Origin: Aldrovandia affinis
Taxonomy: Eukaryota > Chordata > Actinopteri > Notacanthiformes > Halosauridae
Reading direction: 5' to 3'
DNA: 64,000 nucleotides
Assembly (NCBI GenBank): GCA_029706075.1
Contig: JAINUG010000023.1
Location: forward strand, 3,123,438-3,187,437
The position numbers and the translations under genes are program-made. The notes beneath the pieces are model-generated. The model was not told the DNA's origin. It worked only from the letters and a program-made list of their open reading frames with translations, and searched no databases. This document shows positions 13,001-28,000 of the stretch, one piece after another; within the stretch, counting starts at the first letter, position 1; each line of letters opens with the position of its first letter.

Positions 13001-16000
13001 AGAAAGTACGAGGAATGTAACAGGATGAGCAAACCAAAGTCATTCAATTGCAGAACAAGGGCCTAGGACAGAAAAGGAGGAAACGTTTGATCAGAGGGAC
13101 GGTATTGCTATTAGTTCTTTACAAATACTATAAAATGCTCCAGTACAAGGAATGTGTCCTGTGGGTCGTTTCAGGTAACCTATGATAAGAGCCAGGAATG
13201 ATTAACATGGTTGGAACAAGCTGTCTCAAAGGGCAATGGTTGCCTGGGCGACTCTAGCATGCTCCTTCTAAGCAGGGGACAGGGGAATACAAAGGTTTCT
13301 GTGTAATGCTGTGCCTTAAATAAACAGCCCTGAAAAACACACTTAAAAGCAACACACCTAGCTCTTATCTGCTTATCTATCTTTCAGTTGAGATATTGTA
13401 CCGTAGATAAGCGTTTCCCATTTCCCAACAGCTTTTATGTGCTGTCGTCTGGGCTCAAATATAAATGCCATCTCTTTTTACCAGTATGTATTTTTATAAT
13501 CAGTAGCCGCGCCAACCGGATAATTTGCAGGTTCAAGAGCTGCAATACGATAAATAAATGAATGAAGGTGGAACCCACACTGTGTGTAGAAAAGGGAATA
13601 TCCCAAACGAGGCGAAGGTTCGATGTATAATTTAAAGTCTTTTAATCGACAAAAGACAAAGAGACAGACGTTTCGGTCAAATGACCATCATCAGTATAAC
13701 TGATGGTTATACTGGTTATACTGATGATGGTCATTTGACCGAAACGTCTGTCGACACAAAAATCGACCCAGTGCTTTCCAACCCAAAGGGAAGGAATGAA
13801 GAAAAGAGGGATGGAGTGTGGGATCAACAGTGCTGAAAGTGTGCCCTGGACACTGGCAATAAAGTTTGGATTGGCCGACAGCTTGAACACAAGCGGAGAC
13901 AGTCAGTATATTTATGCATACGCGTATATTACATATCAGCATATACCGTCAAAGCAAATGCCTTCAGATATCCGTCTTTAGATGTCAGTCTCCAGGTGTC
14001 CGCCTCTAGAGATGCCTTTGTGTGTGGAATTTGGGGTTGTGTGTTTAATGTGTCCACCCAGAGTTCAGATGTACATATTCACCCTGAACCAGAGACAGAA
14101 TGCTCTAACGTGGACCCATGAGGAGCGTTCAGGCAGGCAGCCCTGGTGATTAATAGACTTGTGGCTTTAAACCCTTTTTAATTTTGTCCCCATGGAGCAA
14201 ATGGAAGATGATTCATCATAGTCATTCACACTGACCCTCAGTTCTTCAAACCAGTGGCAGGTTTACCTGGATCCCCACAGAGATCTTACACATGCCGACT
14301 TACACCAGACCTTAAAGGAGAATTTTACCCATATTACATTTTTTTGATATGTTGTCCTTTGTCCTGATCATTGTACAAATGCAACGGTATATACTGTACA
14401 TATTTTTATAGATATAAGAACTATTCAAGCTAAAATGAACAAAAATACATTTTCCTGTTCATCTTACTGAACCTAGTGTCACATAATGCATTTATTTTGT
14501 CTCATGCCCCCCAACAAATAGCTAAATGTGCACTGCACAACTGTTGATTGGCGTTTTGAGACCTCACACTGCAACAAACTCAACACGAATACGTAAAACA
14601 GAACACAAATGTGGCTATTTTCGTACCTCTTTTTGTGTGCTTCTTGGCCCTAGGAGCTAAAAGAGGGAGGATTGCGGGTAACGGCTTTGTGACTCTGTGG
14701 CATCCTGTACCAGCCACTTCCTACCACAGAAATGTACCTCTGTAGGCCATGCAGCTCAAACCAGTGGAGCGGCAGGTTTTTTAAATATTTTTATTTTATT
14801 TTAGAGAGCGAGGGTTTGGTCTTTGGCACCCTATGCGTTGATGATGACCCAACCCTGAGAGGCTGACCCAACCATGAGAACCCCTGTGAGAGGCTGACCG
14901 TTCCTAAACCTTTGGTGTTATATTTGCCCACGTTTAAAACTCACCAGCTCCTTTTCCTTCAGCTCGCGAGTCAGCAGGGGGAGCGAAGTGTCCTCGGCCG
15001 CCGACGTCACCACCTCGTACAAATTGCAGAACCTGCCTTCCAGGGAAACTGGCAGACCGGAAGTTTATCAATCACATGTTCGGTACGGATCCAAGCAGAT
15101 GCTGCCCGCAAGCACTGATCTGGGTCAGCTAATGCTACTGCAATATTTGGAGCATAACCACTTTCAAGCAAAGTTCAAATCAAGGGATTGGGGAAAGCCA
15201 TTTTGTTTCCTGTGTGGCTGGTGCAAACTGCAGTTAAGGTATTCCATGGAGACCAATATCTAGAGCTGATGAGAGTTAAATCAACAGTGGTTTGCTCACC
15301 ATTTATCAAATTAGTGGTGAGAATTTAAGTGGTGTCATCTTGTTTTTTAAGATCTTAATGTTTTCTGGTTTCACTCAAGCATGCACAGGGTGGGCAGAGG
15401 GGGCCACTCGTTTGTAATGGCCCTTCTACACGTAACTGCGAAAATAAAGGAAAACCCTTGAGTAAATAAGGGATACTGGCGGCTCTTTGGGGTGCGTTTT
15501 CCTGGAATGGTTTAGGTCCACTCAACCCCTTGAGGGTAAGGTAAATGCCAATAAATACAAAGCCATTATGAGTGATCACCTTCATCCTCTGGTGAAGCAT
15601 TTCTATCGTGATGGGAGTGGTCATTAAATGGTTTGTTGAGCATGAAAACGATGTAAACCATGTGCCATGGCCATCTTAGTCACCAGATCTCAACCCAACT
15701 TAACACTTATGGGAGATTCAGGAGCAGCACTTGAGACAGTGCTTTCCACCACCATCAACAAAACACTAAATGATGGAATTTTTCATGGAAGAATGGTGTT
15801 GCATTGCTCCAATAGATTTCCAGACACTTGTAGAATCTATGCCAAGGGACACTGAAGCTGTTCTGGCAGATTGTGGTGACCCAACACCCTATTATGACAC
15901 TTTATGCTGGTATTTCCTTTATTTGGGCAGTTACCTGTATGTTTGAGCCATGAGATGCTCTGTGTACTTAAAGGAATAACACACCTTCACTGGTAAAGCA

Positions 16001-19000
16001 GGTTTCAAAGATTCCCTGTGGTAAGCGTTTCCTCAGGTCTGAAACTCTTATAACCCTCTCAACGGTTAACATCGCAGGGCTGAAACAAACAGTAAACAGT
16101 ACAATTTGTCAACAGTAGTTGCCATTTTGTTATTATGAATAAAAAAATGCCAGACCAACAAGCTTGTTTAGCCAAATTGTAAAAGAAAGGAAATGGATGT
16201 GGATTAAGACCATAAGCCATAAGGGTCACAGTGCTGGGCTCTGGATCTGAATGCAGCAGTGCGGAGTTCTGGTCAGAGTGCCCAGGGATGGTAAGGACTT
16301 ACAACTGGCCTGGGATCAGTTACAGTGTGAGAGAGTAAGGCTGTAAGGCTAGGCTAATGTGTGACTTGCACCTGACATGGGATCAGTTACAGTGTGAGAG
16401 AGTAAGGCTAGGCTAATGTGTGGCTTACAGCTGACCTGGGATCAGTTACAGTATGAGATAGTAAGGGTGTATTGCTAGGCTAATGCATAACGTACAGCTG
16501 GCCTGGGATCAGTTACAGTGTGAGAGAGTAAGGGTGTATGGCTAAGCTAATACATGACTTTCAACTGGCCTGGGATCAGTTACAGTAGGAGAGAGTAGAG
16601 GTGTATGGCTAGGCTACTGCATGACTTACAGCTGCGCGGGGATCAGTGCTCCAGTGTTAGACCTCATGGCCACATGGTAAACCTGGGACTGTATCTGAAG
16701 CTGGCCTCTCCACGGGTGGTAATGAAACACTACAATCAAACATGTACCATCAGTGCATCTCACACACCTCGCACACCTCACACAGCTCACACAGCACACA
16801 CACACTACACACACTACACACACTACACACACACTACACAATACAAAAACATCATCACAAACCATCAATGCATTACCACACACAGAACAGCACTACATCA
16901 CCATCAAATCACTTTCAAAGCCTCTCACTACAATCGCATATTACTCCAACAGAGATGCATCAAAACAATGTCATTGCACACATTCATGCATCATTAAAGC
17001 TTGTCACTCCCCAATAACCTTGTGTAAGTCCGCTTATCTGTAACCTGACCAGATAAAAGCTTCACTTCACTTCCTGCTTACCTGCTTTTGCTGCACTGCT
17101 AGAAGAGAGGGAAAAAAACAGTCAATTATTAAAAATAAATAAAAATGTCACTATTGTTTTAACTTAAAAATATGACTTTTAATATTAAAATATTAATGAA
17201 TTTCCTCAACTTTGACCATGAATTTCCTCAACTCGTAAAAAGTTATAACAAGTTATAACTTTGAGCAAATTAAGAGAGATAGCAGGAATGTCAGTCCCCG
17301 ACACCTAAGTGCCATATGCTGTAGAAGCTTGGCTTTTCAACAGCAGGGGAACATTCCAGATTTTTATGACAGTTTGTCAGTAATTTGGGCTTTAGTACCA
17401 CAAGGTCACGATCCTGCTTTAGCCAACATAAGGCCACAGTTCTGGTTTTACCACATTAATATAGTATAATGGTTAGGGATATGGGCTTGTAACTTGAAGG
17501 TTGCAGGTTCGATTCCCACGTTGGGCCACATGGTACCCTTGAGCAAGGTACTTAACCTGAATTGCTTCAGTAAATATCCAGCTGTATAAATGGATATGTA
17601 AAGAAATGTAAACTGTGTAAGTCGCTCTGGATAAGAGCGTCTGCTAAATGGCAAAAATGTAAATGTAAAAAAATGTTATAGAGGAAATCGGCACACCTTT
17701 TCTCCTGCAACACAGATGTGCATGGCTTGGTCTCTCCGTAAGAGAACGCCACGATGACGAACGGGAGGGCATGTCTGGGGCACACGGTTGTGCCTTCTCC
17801 CTGACCACAAGGCTCGTACAGGTAGTACTGGAACACAAACACAGACAGGGTCAGAGGGTGCCGTGTGCAAAGCATTGGGTCACACTGGGCTTGTGATTGG
17901 TGAGGTCGCAGATACATGCCGATCTACCTGTGAATTTTAGGAATTCAGGGATACTATGGTAAAATAACTTTGAACAAACAATAGAATAGATTTATTCCTG
18001 GGCACGCTCGAAAGCCAGTCGCTGTCTGACAGGAGAGATTTACACCCGAGGGTAAGCTGGTAGGCCAGACTCTTACAGGAGAGATTTATACCTGGGTAAG
18101 CTGGTAGGTCAGACACTTACAGGAGAGATTTATACCTGGGTAAGCTGGTAGGCCAGACTCTTACAGGAGAGAGTTATACCTGGGTAAGCTCGTAGGTCAG
18201 ACACTTACAGGAGAGATTTATACCTGGGTAAGCTGGTAGGCCAGACACTTACAGGAGAGATTTATACCTGGGTAAGCTGGTAGGCCAGACTCTTACAGGA
18301 GAGATTTATACCTGGGTAAGCTGGTAGGCCAGACTCTTACAGGAGAGATTTATACCTGGGTAAGCTGGTAGGCCAGACACTTACAGGAGAGATTTATACC
18401 TGGGTAAGCTGGTAGGCCAGACACTTACAGGAGAGAGTTATACCTGGGTAAGCTGGTAGGCCAGACACTTACAGGAGAGAGTTATACCTGGGTAAGCTCG
18501 TAGACCAGACTCTTACAGGAGAGATTTATACCTGAGTACGCTCATAAGCCAGGAAGGAGCTGGTGGTGGAGGACACAGCACTGATCTGCTCTGATATGTG
18601 GCAGTCAAACCCAGGGGAGGGTGCAGTGAATTTTTGGGTGTAGTTTTCCATCACAGCTTTTACTCTGCCCTGGAGAGGAAACAGAGAGTTGAATATCAGT
18701 GTGAAATTCCTCACATTGCAGTGAGAGAGTGTGTGTGTGAGAGAGAAGAGGAGACAGGGAGTGTGTGTTTGTATCTGTGTGGCAGAGGAAGAGATTGTGT
18801 GTGAGACCGAGAGGGTGTGTTAATGTTTTTATGATATGATGGGGGGTTGTGTGAGTGTTTCTAAGACAGAGAGATTGAGAGTGGGGAAAAAGGAATGCAT
18901 GTACTTATAAGTGAGCCCTTTATAAAACTCCTTCCCAGTCCTTCTCCTGCAATGCCTGGGAGATTCAAAGCTCTGCACATTTCCCTGCACTCTTCCAGAC

Positions 19001-22000
19001 AAACACTCTAAGAACCTCCCCAAAAGGAGAACTGCTTTGATCAAGGTTTATATGAACAGGATCAGGAGCTTAAGTGATCAGTATGAATAGAAAGCCTTCT
19101 GGTTTGATAGAGGCAAATGTAAATAGGATCTGAACTGGTTTGAGCTAGGAAAATGTGAATAGGATCAGGGGATTCAGTCCTCAGTAGAAATAAAAAGGCT
19201 TCTTCATCATTACCATGTCAACACACGTTATCTAGTGTAAAAAGAAAAGATGGAGCTTGTGTTACAGTACATAAAGCACAGATGATCTGTTATGAATGGA
19301 AGCCACTCATCTTTAACAGGGAGAACAACCTGCTGGCTTGTGACCCCAAATTATAACGGTGTCTCCTCAATCAGTCTGAGGTTACCTTGGTTAACCTCAG
19401 GATGGCGATGTAGCCAGACTTTCCCTGATACCAGGGGCTGAAATCCAGGCAGTCCGAGTACTTTGAGATGTAAACACCTGTGAGGAAAAGAGAGAACACG
19501 ATTCAGAGGGATTTTACCCAACATTCCTTTTGCTAAACATCAAAGAGCCTGGTGCTTGGCTCACTGATGCAGCGTAGATTTGCACGCATGCTCTTTTTGC
19601 AGATTCCAGATGGCCCAGTCGAAACCTTGCTCCACTTTGCGGAGCAGCTCACAGCACCAGGCGTTCAAGATCAGCGCGTCTTAAAGTTGAAGCACAGTTG
19701 GTGTCTTGTTTCTGCTTTCTGTTCTTATGAATAGAGTCTTTCACAAGTTTCAACAATCCACCTTGAAACTCCTGTCCTGCAGGTTCTGTGGCTCCTTAAA
19801 TGTAGAGGGCTCTGGTTTCCCATGCTGTTATTTGTCATATTGTCCCTCATGTCTCAGTATTTTGGGAATAATGTGGCTCCAAGGCATGCACGCATTGAAA
19901 AGCAGTCTGACCTGAAGGTCACAGGTTCTATTCCGAGCCAACACAAATTAAACAGCAGCCAAAGGTTACAGGTTGTATCCTCCGATAGGTCGATCGCGGT
20001 CAACAAGGCAAATATCGGCGGATACTGATGGTCCACCGATATATTGGTGCACCCCTAGTTCCTACAGATGCCACTGTCAATATCGTATTCATTTCTTGTG
20101 AACTATGCATCTGCTATATTTCCATTCAATTGGAATCACAAATAGTTTCCATGTTTAATGACGGCTTCACTCGATTTGGTTTATAACTAAAGGTGTTTAA
20201 AAAAATTCAAAAATCGTTCAGTGTGTGCACTCAGTCAACGACATTCCTGACCAGAGTTCATATTTCCACATCTCTTGCCATGTTGAAAGGGGAGATTTCT
20301 CCCAAAATGCGACAGCACACTCCCTGTAAATCAAAACATTTTTTTTTACCCAGACTGGGGCAAGTCCTTCTTTTCCTCTGGTAAGGAGGGCACAAAACAA
20401 CACACAGCTCATTTCAACACTTCATCCAAGTCTGGGCAGGAAGAGGATGTGGTTTCCCCTCAAGACTTTTTAAGAGAACTTTGTCATTGTATTTCTGTTG
20501 TTTTCATAACACTTGGAAATGGATTCAATCAACGTTTGTCCTTAATTCACTCACGATTAAAAACGAGTAAATTTTTCCCTCTCGAAACAAACATAGTTTG
20601 GATTAAGGCACCACAAAAACAGGAACTAAACTAGTTTAGACTGGTATACTATTTGTGAGCAATATTTCCCAACATTGGAAGTGCCAGCATTCACATGAAA
20701 TACCTGACATTCACTGAATTCATTTTTGTGAGGGGGTGGAAAATAGCACACAAGCCACTGTATCAGCATGTAAAATCGTTTGAGCCTGTCGGTTTCCTGT
20801 GCTGCATAAAGCCTAGGCCACTCACTCCCACAGCACCTTCACACACGGCTCCATTCGCATCTCCTCACACACTCTTCTGCCGAGTTGAATTAGTTCAGTG
20901 TGCTGCTTGGAAGAGCATGGGAGTAGACGTGACTTGAATTTCAAATGCAACCACAGCTGCTAGTAGGCTTTTTTTGTTCTTGTTGTTTTTTAAAATCACA
21001 GCATATTAATACATAAAATAAAATAAAACACTAGCAATGTATCTTCAGCAGAAGAAAAACTCATAGCACGTTTAAAATTTTTTTTTAAAAAAACAGCTAC
21101 ACATCCACTGCAGGTTAAAATAAATAATTAATTCATCAAATAAATATAAATAATTGGCTGTAGTGATACGCAGGAAGGGGGATTTCAGTCAGCGGGACAA
21201 CCATGTGTCATCGCACACTAGCCTCTTGTCAATCGGGCATCCACAGTCAGCCTGCAAGTGTCCTCTGACTCAATGTCTGTGCTAGCTTAACTGGTGGACT
21301 GTGGAGTGAAAAGGAGAAGACTGGACTTTTGAAGGAAATCACATGCTTATCTGCACTATTTCTTATAGCCATTTGGCTTTATAATGACTGTGCCCTTTTG
21401 CAAAATTTTCACATTTTGTTGCATCAGAGTAAGTTAACCAATTGGTAATGTAACTGCCATTGCTTTAGTTGAATCTGTTTTTAAATGAATGAAGGTTGTG
21501 TTTACCCACAATACTGCTGAGCTAGCTCGCTAGCTTACTACAAATGAACACAAACTTAACTTACAGTAATGAGGAGCCTGCGAATATAGGCAGCAGGATG
21601 CTAGCTAGCTGTGGTGAATGGAATAATAGCCATGTGGCACACATCACTCCCAATATGTTTTTTGCATGGGGAATACTTCAGTCTTTTTGCCTTTTCAACC
21701 AGAAAACGTGTTGAAAGGAAATGTTTATGTGCTGTGTCGAGTTCGTATGCGTTCACTTTGTAAAGGTAGCACTCAATGTTAAATGTTGACTTTGCACAAC
21801 TGGACTGTTAGCAAAATGTATCAAAGAAACAATTAGATGTTTACATATACAGGATATAAATACAATCCAAAATACCAACAGATATAATGGAGATACATTT
21901 TCCTTTCCCTTTCACTTTCCTTTCCTATCACCCCCACTTCCTATCTTCTTCCTCTCAGCCCTCCCTCTCACTCCCATCATTTAGCTCTTGAAATAAATGA

Positions 22001-25000
22001 GTTTCACTTTCAGTTGAGTCAGGATGCCAAGAGAGAGACACGACCACAGCACAGCAGCACGGTAAAATGCTTTTTAAAACTGGTTTTACTTTGGCTTTAC
22101 TCTGGTTTTACTTTGTGTCTGACACTGATTTGATTGTCTGAGAGGGGGTCTCTGGAGGATTAAGGAGAATGCTCTGGTATAATTTTTATGTGGGGTCAAC
22201 AGTACTGTCACAGTAGGACTGGGGTTTTCCTTACTATATTTCAAAAACTTGGGTACAGTAAAGTGGCACCATTAAGTCATACCATTCTGCCTCGAAGCAC
22301 AGAAACCCTTTCGGATTCATGAAGTATAAACAAAAGGGAGAAAACTGCTGTTTGTATTAAATGTCTGTCATATTCTATTAAAAACTGTTTGTTGTCAGGG
22401 TTTATGAGGGCTGGCTCATCTGAACAAGATAGTCTCCATCTGAAGAGCAAATACTACCTATACACCCCACTCTCATGGCCATCCAAGCTGATTGGCACAT
22501 TGTATTCATTGTATGTCATAAATAAATCCTGTATTTTTTTTTGTCATGTCCCGTTTCGTTCACCACCTGGCTATTGGAGTGAGGACAGGTTTTATGGGTT
22601 TGTAACAGTAAGTTAGCTAGCTCGCTTTTCCAATGTGTCCAGTTAGATAACTAGTACATCTGTAGAATTCATTAATCACATTACAATGTGCAAGAGCAAA
22701 AGTGTGACTGATGTTCAAATTATTATGCTCATTCAGTTACATTAGCAGAGAATGAGGTCATGCAACAGCAGTTGCGTTTTTAGCCTAGAAAACCAAACAA
22801 AAAATTGGTTAGCCTGTGTTTGACTCCATCAAACTTCGCCTAAGCCGGTCCCAAGCCCGTGTTGAAAAAGAAGGAGGGTTGGGGCGTGGGACCAGCAACT
22901 CCACCCCCGTGAAAACCCTAATCGCTGCAGAAACGATGAGAAGAAGCCATTCCGGTAACACTACGGCGAAGAAGAGAAGGCACATCCTCGGATGTATTTG
23001 TGAAGGGGCCGGGAGAAAGCCAACAGGAAGCCCGACCCCGGATGATCCCAATCTTCAACACCAAAACCAACACCAGAGTAGGGCACCTGGAACGTCCGAA
23101 CACTGTTCCAGTGTGGTCGTACGGACCAGGTCCTGAAGACCATGAGAGACTATCGCCTTGACATACTAGGCATTAGTGAGATGAGATGGACTGGGCAGGG
23201 GCGTCTCGTGATCGATGGAACAACTGTTCTCTACTCCGGGAAGCAAGACCACCATACCCATGGAGTCGGCCTCATCCTCTTCAGCTGCGCGGCACAAGCG
23301 TTGGTTGGTTGGAGGCCGGTGAACGAACGCATCATCACGGCGAGGCTCTACACTAGGCATGCCAAGGTGACCATTGTGCAAGTCTATGCCCCAACCAAAG
23401 TCGCCTCAGAGGAAAAAAAGGACATATTTTACACCCAGCTCCAAGGCGTGCTCGAAGAAATTCCCAGCTATGACATCAAGCTGTTCATTGGAGACTTCAA
23501 TGCAAAGCTGGACAGTGACAGAAGGGGCCTTCACACCACAGTGGCACCACACGGGTCTGCAAGCTCTACAAATGACAACAGTGAAAGACTGTTGATGTTA
23601 ACAACAGTTAACATGATGTTAACGGTGACTGTAGGCAGGCAGTGTGGTATAATGGTTAGGGAGCTGGGCTTGTAACGTTAAGGTTGCAGGTTCAATCCCC
23701 AGGTGGGACACTGCCATTGTACCCTTGAGCAAGGTACTTAACCTGCATTGCTTCAGTAAATATCCAGCTGTATAAATGGATTGTAAAGAAATGTAAACTG
23801 TAAGTCGCTCTGGATAAGAGCATCTGCTAAATGCCTGTAATGTAATGTAATGTAATGTAATGTTAACCAGCACCAACGGTCTCAGCATTGGTAACACCTT
23901 CTTCAAGATCCAAGATCCACAAGGTGACATGGGTATCACCTGATGGTAACACCCGGAACGAACTGGACTACATCTGTACCAGCACAAGGTGGAGCTCGTC
24001 ACTGGTAGACGTTCGCTCCCATAGAGGAGCAGATGTTGGATCAGACCACTATCTTGTGGAGGGCAAGATCAGGTTGAAGCTAAAGAAGGTGCAAACGGTG
24101 CGGGCCAAAAGAGCTTATGCGGTGGACAAGCTGAAGAACGACGTTATATCTAAAAGATACTGTGAGGAGTTCAGCAAGAAGCTTGAGGTACTGCAACATC
24201 CATCATCCATCGAGGAGCAGTGGGGCTGGTTCTCCCGCGCCATCTCTGAGACTGCGGTGGCAGTGTTAGGGAGAAGAAGAGGTTACAACAAGGAAAGATG
24301 GATATCAGATAGGACATGGAACTTGATTGATGAAAGGAAGATGGCTAAGATAAGAAGAGAACAGAAGAGGGGACTCCGGAGATGGAGGATGGAAGATGAG
24401 GAGTACAGACCCCTGGACAAGGAAGTTAAAAAGAGCTGCAGGAATAATAGGAGAAGGTGGCTAGCGGAGAAAGCAAGGGAGGCACAGGAGGCAGCAGAGA
24501 AGAACAAGATGAAGACGCTGTACAGGATCATGCGGGAGCTAACCAGCTCTAGAAGCAGCTCCGGCGTGCCAATCAGGAGCAAGGATGGCAGGGCTCTTCT
24601 GAGCGACGAAGAGCAAGAGGCAAGGTGGGTGGAGCACTTCCGCGAAGTGCTAAACCAACCAACACCTCCCACGCTTTTCAACCTTGACCAGGAACCACCA
24701 GCTCCAACTCTGAACATTACTTCAGACGAGATATCAGGTATTGAAGTTGCCAGAGCAATCAAGAGCCTCAAAAACAACAAGGCGCCGGGACTCGACGAAG
24801 TATCCGCCGAGTTGTTGAAGCACGGTCGAGAGGTCGTTGTGGAGTGCCTCACCCACTTGTTTAACCTGATCTGGCACTCCGAAGATGTTCCTGCCGACTG
24901 GAGAAGTGGGGTCATCGTGACGCTGCCCAAGAAGGGAAACCTCAGTGACTAACAACTGGCGGGGCATCACACTGCTGTCTATCCCTGGCAAGGTGTTCTG

Positions 25001-28000
25001 CAGTGTACTGCTCCAACGCCTAAAGACAGAGGTGGATAACATCTTAAGAGAAGAACAAGCTGGCTTCCGGAAGGGAAGGTCCTGCTCCGAACAGATCTTC
25101 ACACATCGTAACATCATTGAGCAGTGCCTAGAACTCCAGACGACCCTCATAATCAATTACATCGATTTCAAGAAAGCTTTCGACAGCGTCCACCGTGAAT
25201 CACTGTGGCAGATTGTCCAGCTGTACGGCATGCCATCCAAGTACGTGAACATCTTCAGAGCCCTGTACCGTAACTCCATTTGTCGAGTCAGAACCAGCAG
25301 TGGCACTACCGATGACTTTGACATTGTGACCGGTGTAAGACAGGGTTGCATCCTGTCACCCTTACTCTTCCTTATCGTCATCGACTTTGTGATGAGGAAG
25401 ACCCTTGCCGGAACGAATTTCGGCATCAAGTGGGGACAGGACAGACTGACCGACTTGGACTTTGCAGACGATCTGGCTCTGATTAGTCATACCCACTCTG
25501 CATTACAAGAGATGACCAGCAATCTCCATGAGCACGGAGGGAAGGTTGGTCTACGGATCAGCCACGAGAAGACCAAGGCCATGATCATCGGGCAGGACCA
25601 ACATCACCCACCACTCTCTCTAGGCGAGCATGATATTGAGTACGTCGACAACTTCACGTACCTCGGCAGCAACATCTCGAGCACAAGAAACGTGGAGAAG
25701 GACGTACGAACAAGATTTGGCAAAGCTGCAGGAGTGTTCCAACGGCTCCGCAACATATGGTCGTCCAATGCCATCACTACGGCAATCAAGCTACGCCTCT
25801 ACATGTCAGTGGTCATTCCAACAGCGACTTACGCCTGCGAGATGTGGATGAGGACAGCCAGCATCACCAACATGTTGGATGTCTTCCACTGACAATGCCT
25901 CAGAACCATCTTGAGGATCTCATGGTTCACATCACCAATGAAGAAGTGATGAGAAGGACAGGGGTGGCACTACTGTCTGACATGGTCTCTGACAGGAGAA
26001 GAAGACTGGCTGGACATACTCCAACTGCCAAGAGAACGACCAGCGAGTGTGGCAATGGACTGGGTGCCAGAGGGCGGCAAGAGGAAGAGAGGGAGGCCAA
26101 AGAAGACGTGAAGACATACGTTTAAGGAAGACCTAAGCGAGATGGGTGTCAGCTGGCATGGTGCACGGAGGGTCGCCAGTGACCGGTGCAGATGGAGGGG
26201 ACTCGTCGCCCAATGTTCCAGCAGGAACGGGAGGAACTAAGTCTAAGTAAGTCTGTATTTGATTCCATCACAGCGCGGCAATTTTTCTGGTGGGCAAACT
26301 TGTTGTCAAAGTCTGGAAGTTCGGTGATGAAACCGTTAGTTATTGAGAGCATGGACAAGGCATTTAGCCTCTCTTGAGACATTGGGCCAGATGCAAGAAC
26401 CACTTTTACGCACAAATTCGTTCGTAAGTCACTCTGTGAGTGATTTACGAGAATTTGCCGCATTCACCAATTTTCTTGTATTTAGAATTTTGTCTTAGGT
26501 ACGAACAAGATTTACGAGTGGTCCAGAGCTGTCGTACGAGTCATACATACAATTTGCCTGCCGTTCTCCAAAGCAAAATAACTTTGTTTTTGACTAATGG
26601 ATTGTGTCTATTTCGTTACTTAGAACTGTTGAGTTTGAATATATAAATTACACAATAAATGATAGAATTCATAATGTATAATCATTTTGAGAGTATCCTG
26701 TTTGACAATTGTAGGCCTATATTTGACTGTTTTCTTTTCAAATTGTAGGATAATATAATTCATAATTCATTAATATAATTATATCATTATCATTCATTTC
26801 AATTGTGGCTATTGAGGCTATGGTATAATACTACAATATCAATATAAACATCTCAAACTGCAAAACGACTTAAATGGTGCACTAATTGCTTTATCATGCA
26901 CAACGTCATGGCTTACCTACTTCTTTTGGATGCCCTAGAGCGTCAGGCCCTTGGAAGAGAGCGCGTCTTTAGAGAGCGCGCTGATCTATTTACAGAGACA
27001 GACGAATGGCTAGTGTCGCGTTTTCGGTTACCACGGGCTGTGCTTCTACATATATGTACATTGTTGGAGCCGCAACTCAGCAGACAGACACGCCGATCCA
27101 ACCCTATTCCACTACATCTCCAAGTACTAACCACCCTCGGATTCCTGGCCACAGGAACGTTCCAAAGAGAGGTAGAGGACAGATCGGGTGTATCCCAGTC
27201 TTCTGTGAGTCGTGCGCTCCACCCGGTCATCAAAGCCCTCATCAGACTATCACCCAGGTACATCAAATTCCCATACACCGCCGCCGTTTTGTTGTTTGTT
27301 TTTAAAGCTTTGAATGGGCTGGCACCTCTGTACTTAGCTGAACTTTTACATTGTCACACCCCAGCTAGAGCACTGAGGTCGGCAGATCGGCTGCTGCTGG
27401 ATGTCCCCAGGACTAGGCTAAAAACCAGAGGTGACCGAGCCTTTGTGGCGGCTGCCCCTAGGCTCTGGAACAGCCTGCCCTTGCATATTAGATCTGCCCG
27501 AACCTTAGAGGTCTTTAAGTCCGTATTGAAGACTTACCTTTTCTCCCTGGCTTTCAACTCCAGTTGAGCTAGACACTTTTATGGTACTTTTATGTGAATT
27601 ATTTTTTCCTTCTTCTTTTTCTTATTGTATGTACTGTTTTTATTACTGTTTATTTATTACTGTTTATTTATTACTGTACAGCACTTTGGTCGACTGTTGG
27701 TTGTTTAAAGGTGCTTTATAAATAAAGTTTGAGTTGAGTTGAGTCCAAGTACAGATCAAGAGGGACTTTCATGCCATCGCTGGACTACCCAACATCATCG
27801 GAGCAATAGACTGCACACACGTACGCATTAAAGCCCCGATATTAATATTTCCCAGCAAACCAAGGTTAATAAACAAGCATTGTTTTCCAATAACAGACAA
27901 GGAAAACAAAAAATAAGTTTAACTTCTATTTTTTCTTGAATTTCTTCACACCCTTGATATGTAACAATGCTTCTTAGGAATTGACTCTGGCAAACGTGGC

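Noticed and set aside
15049..15110. Longer version of tasor2 exon 9 using the upstream GGGCAG acceptor
   Set aside because: In the conserved downstream frame it contains an in-frame TAA; the acceptor at GTCTGCCAG avoids it and fits the phase.
16605..17043. Overlapping Thr/His-rich and Cys/Val-rich open frames
   Set aside because: Products of the CA-rich microsatellite in tasor2 intron 8.
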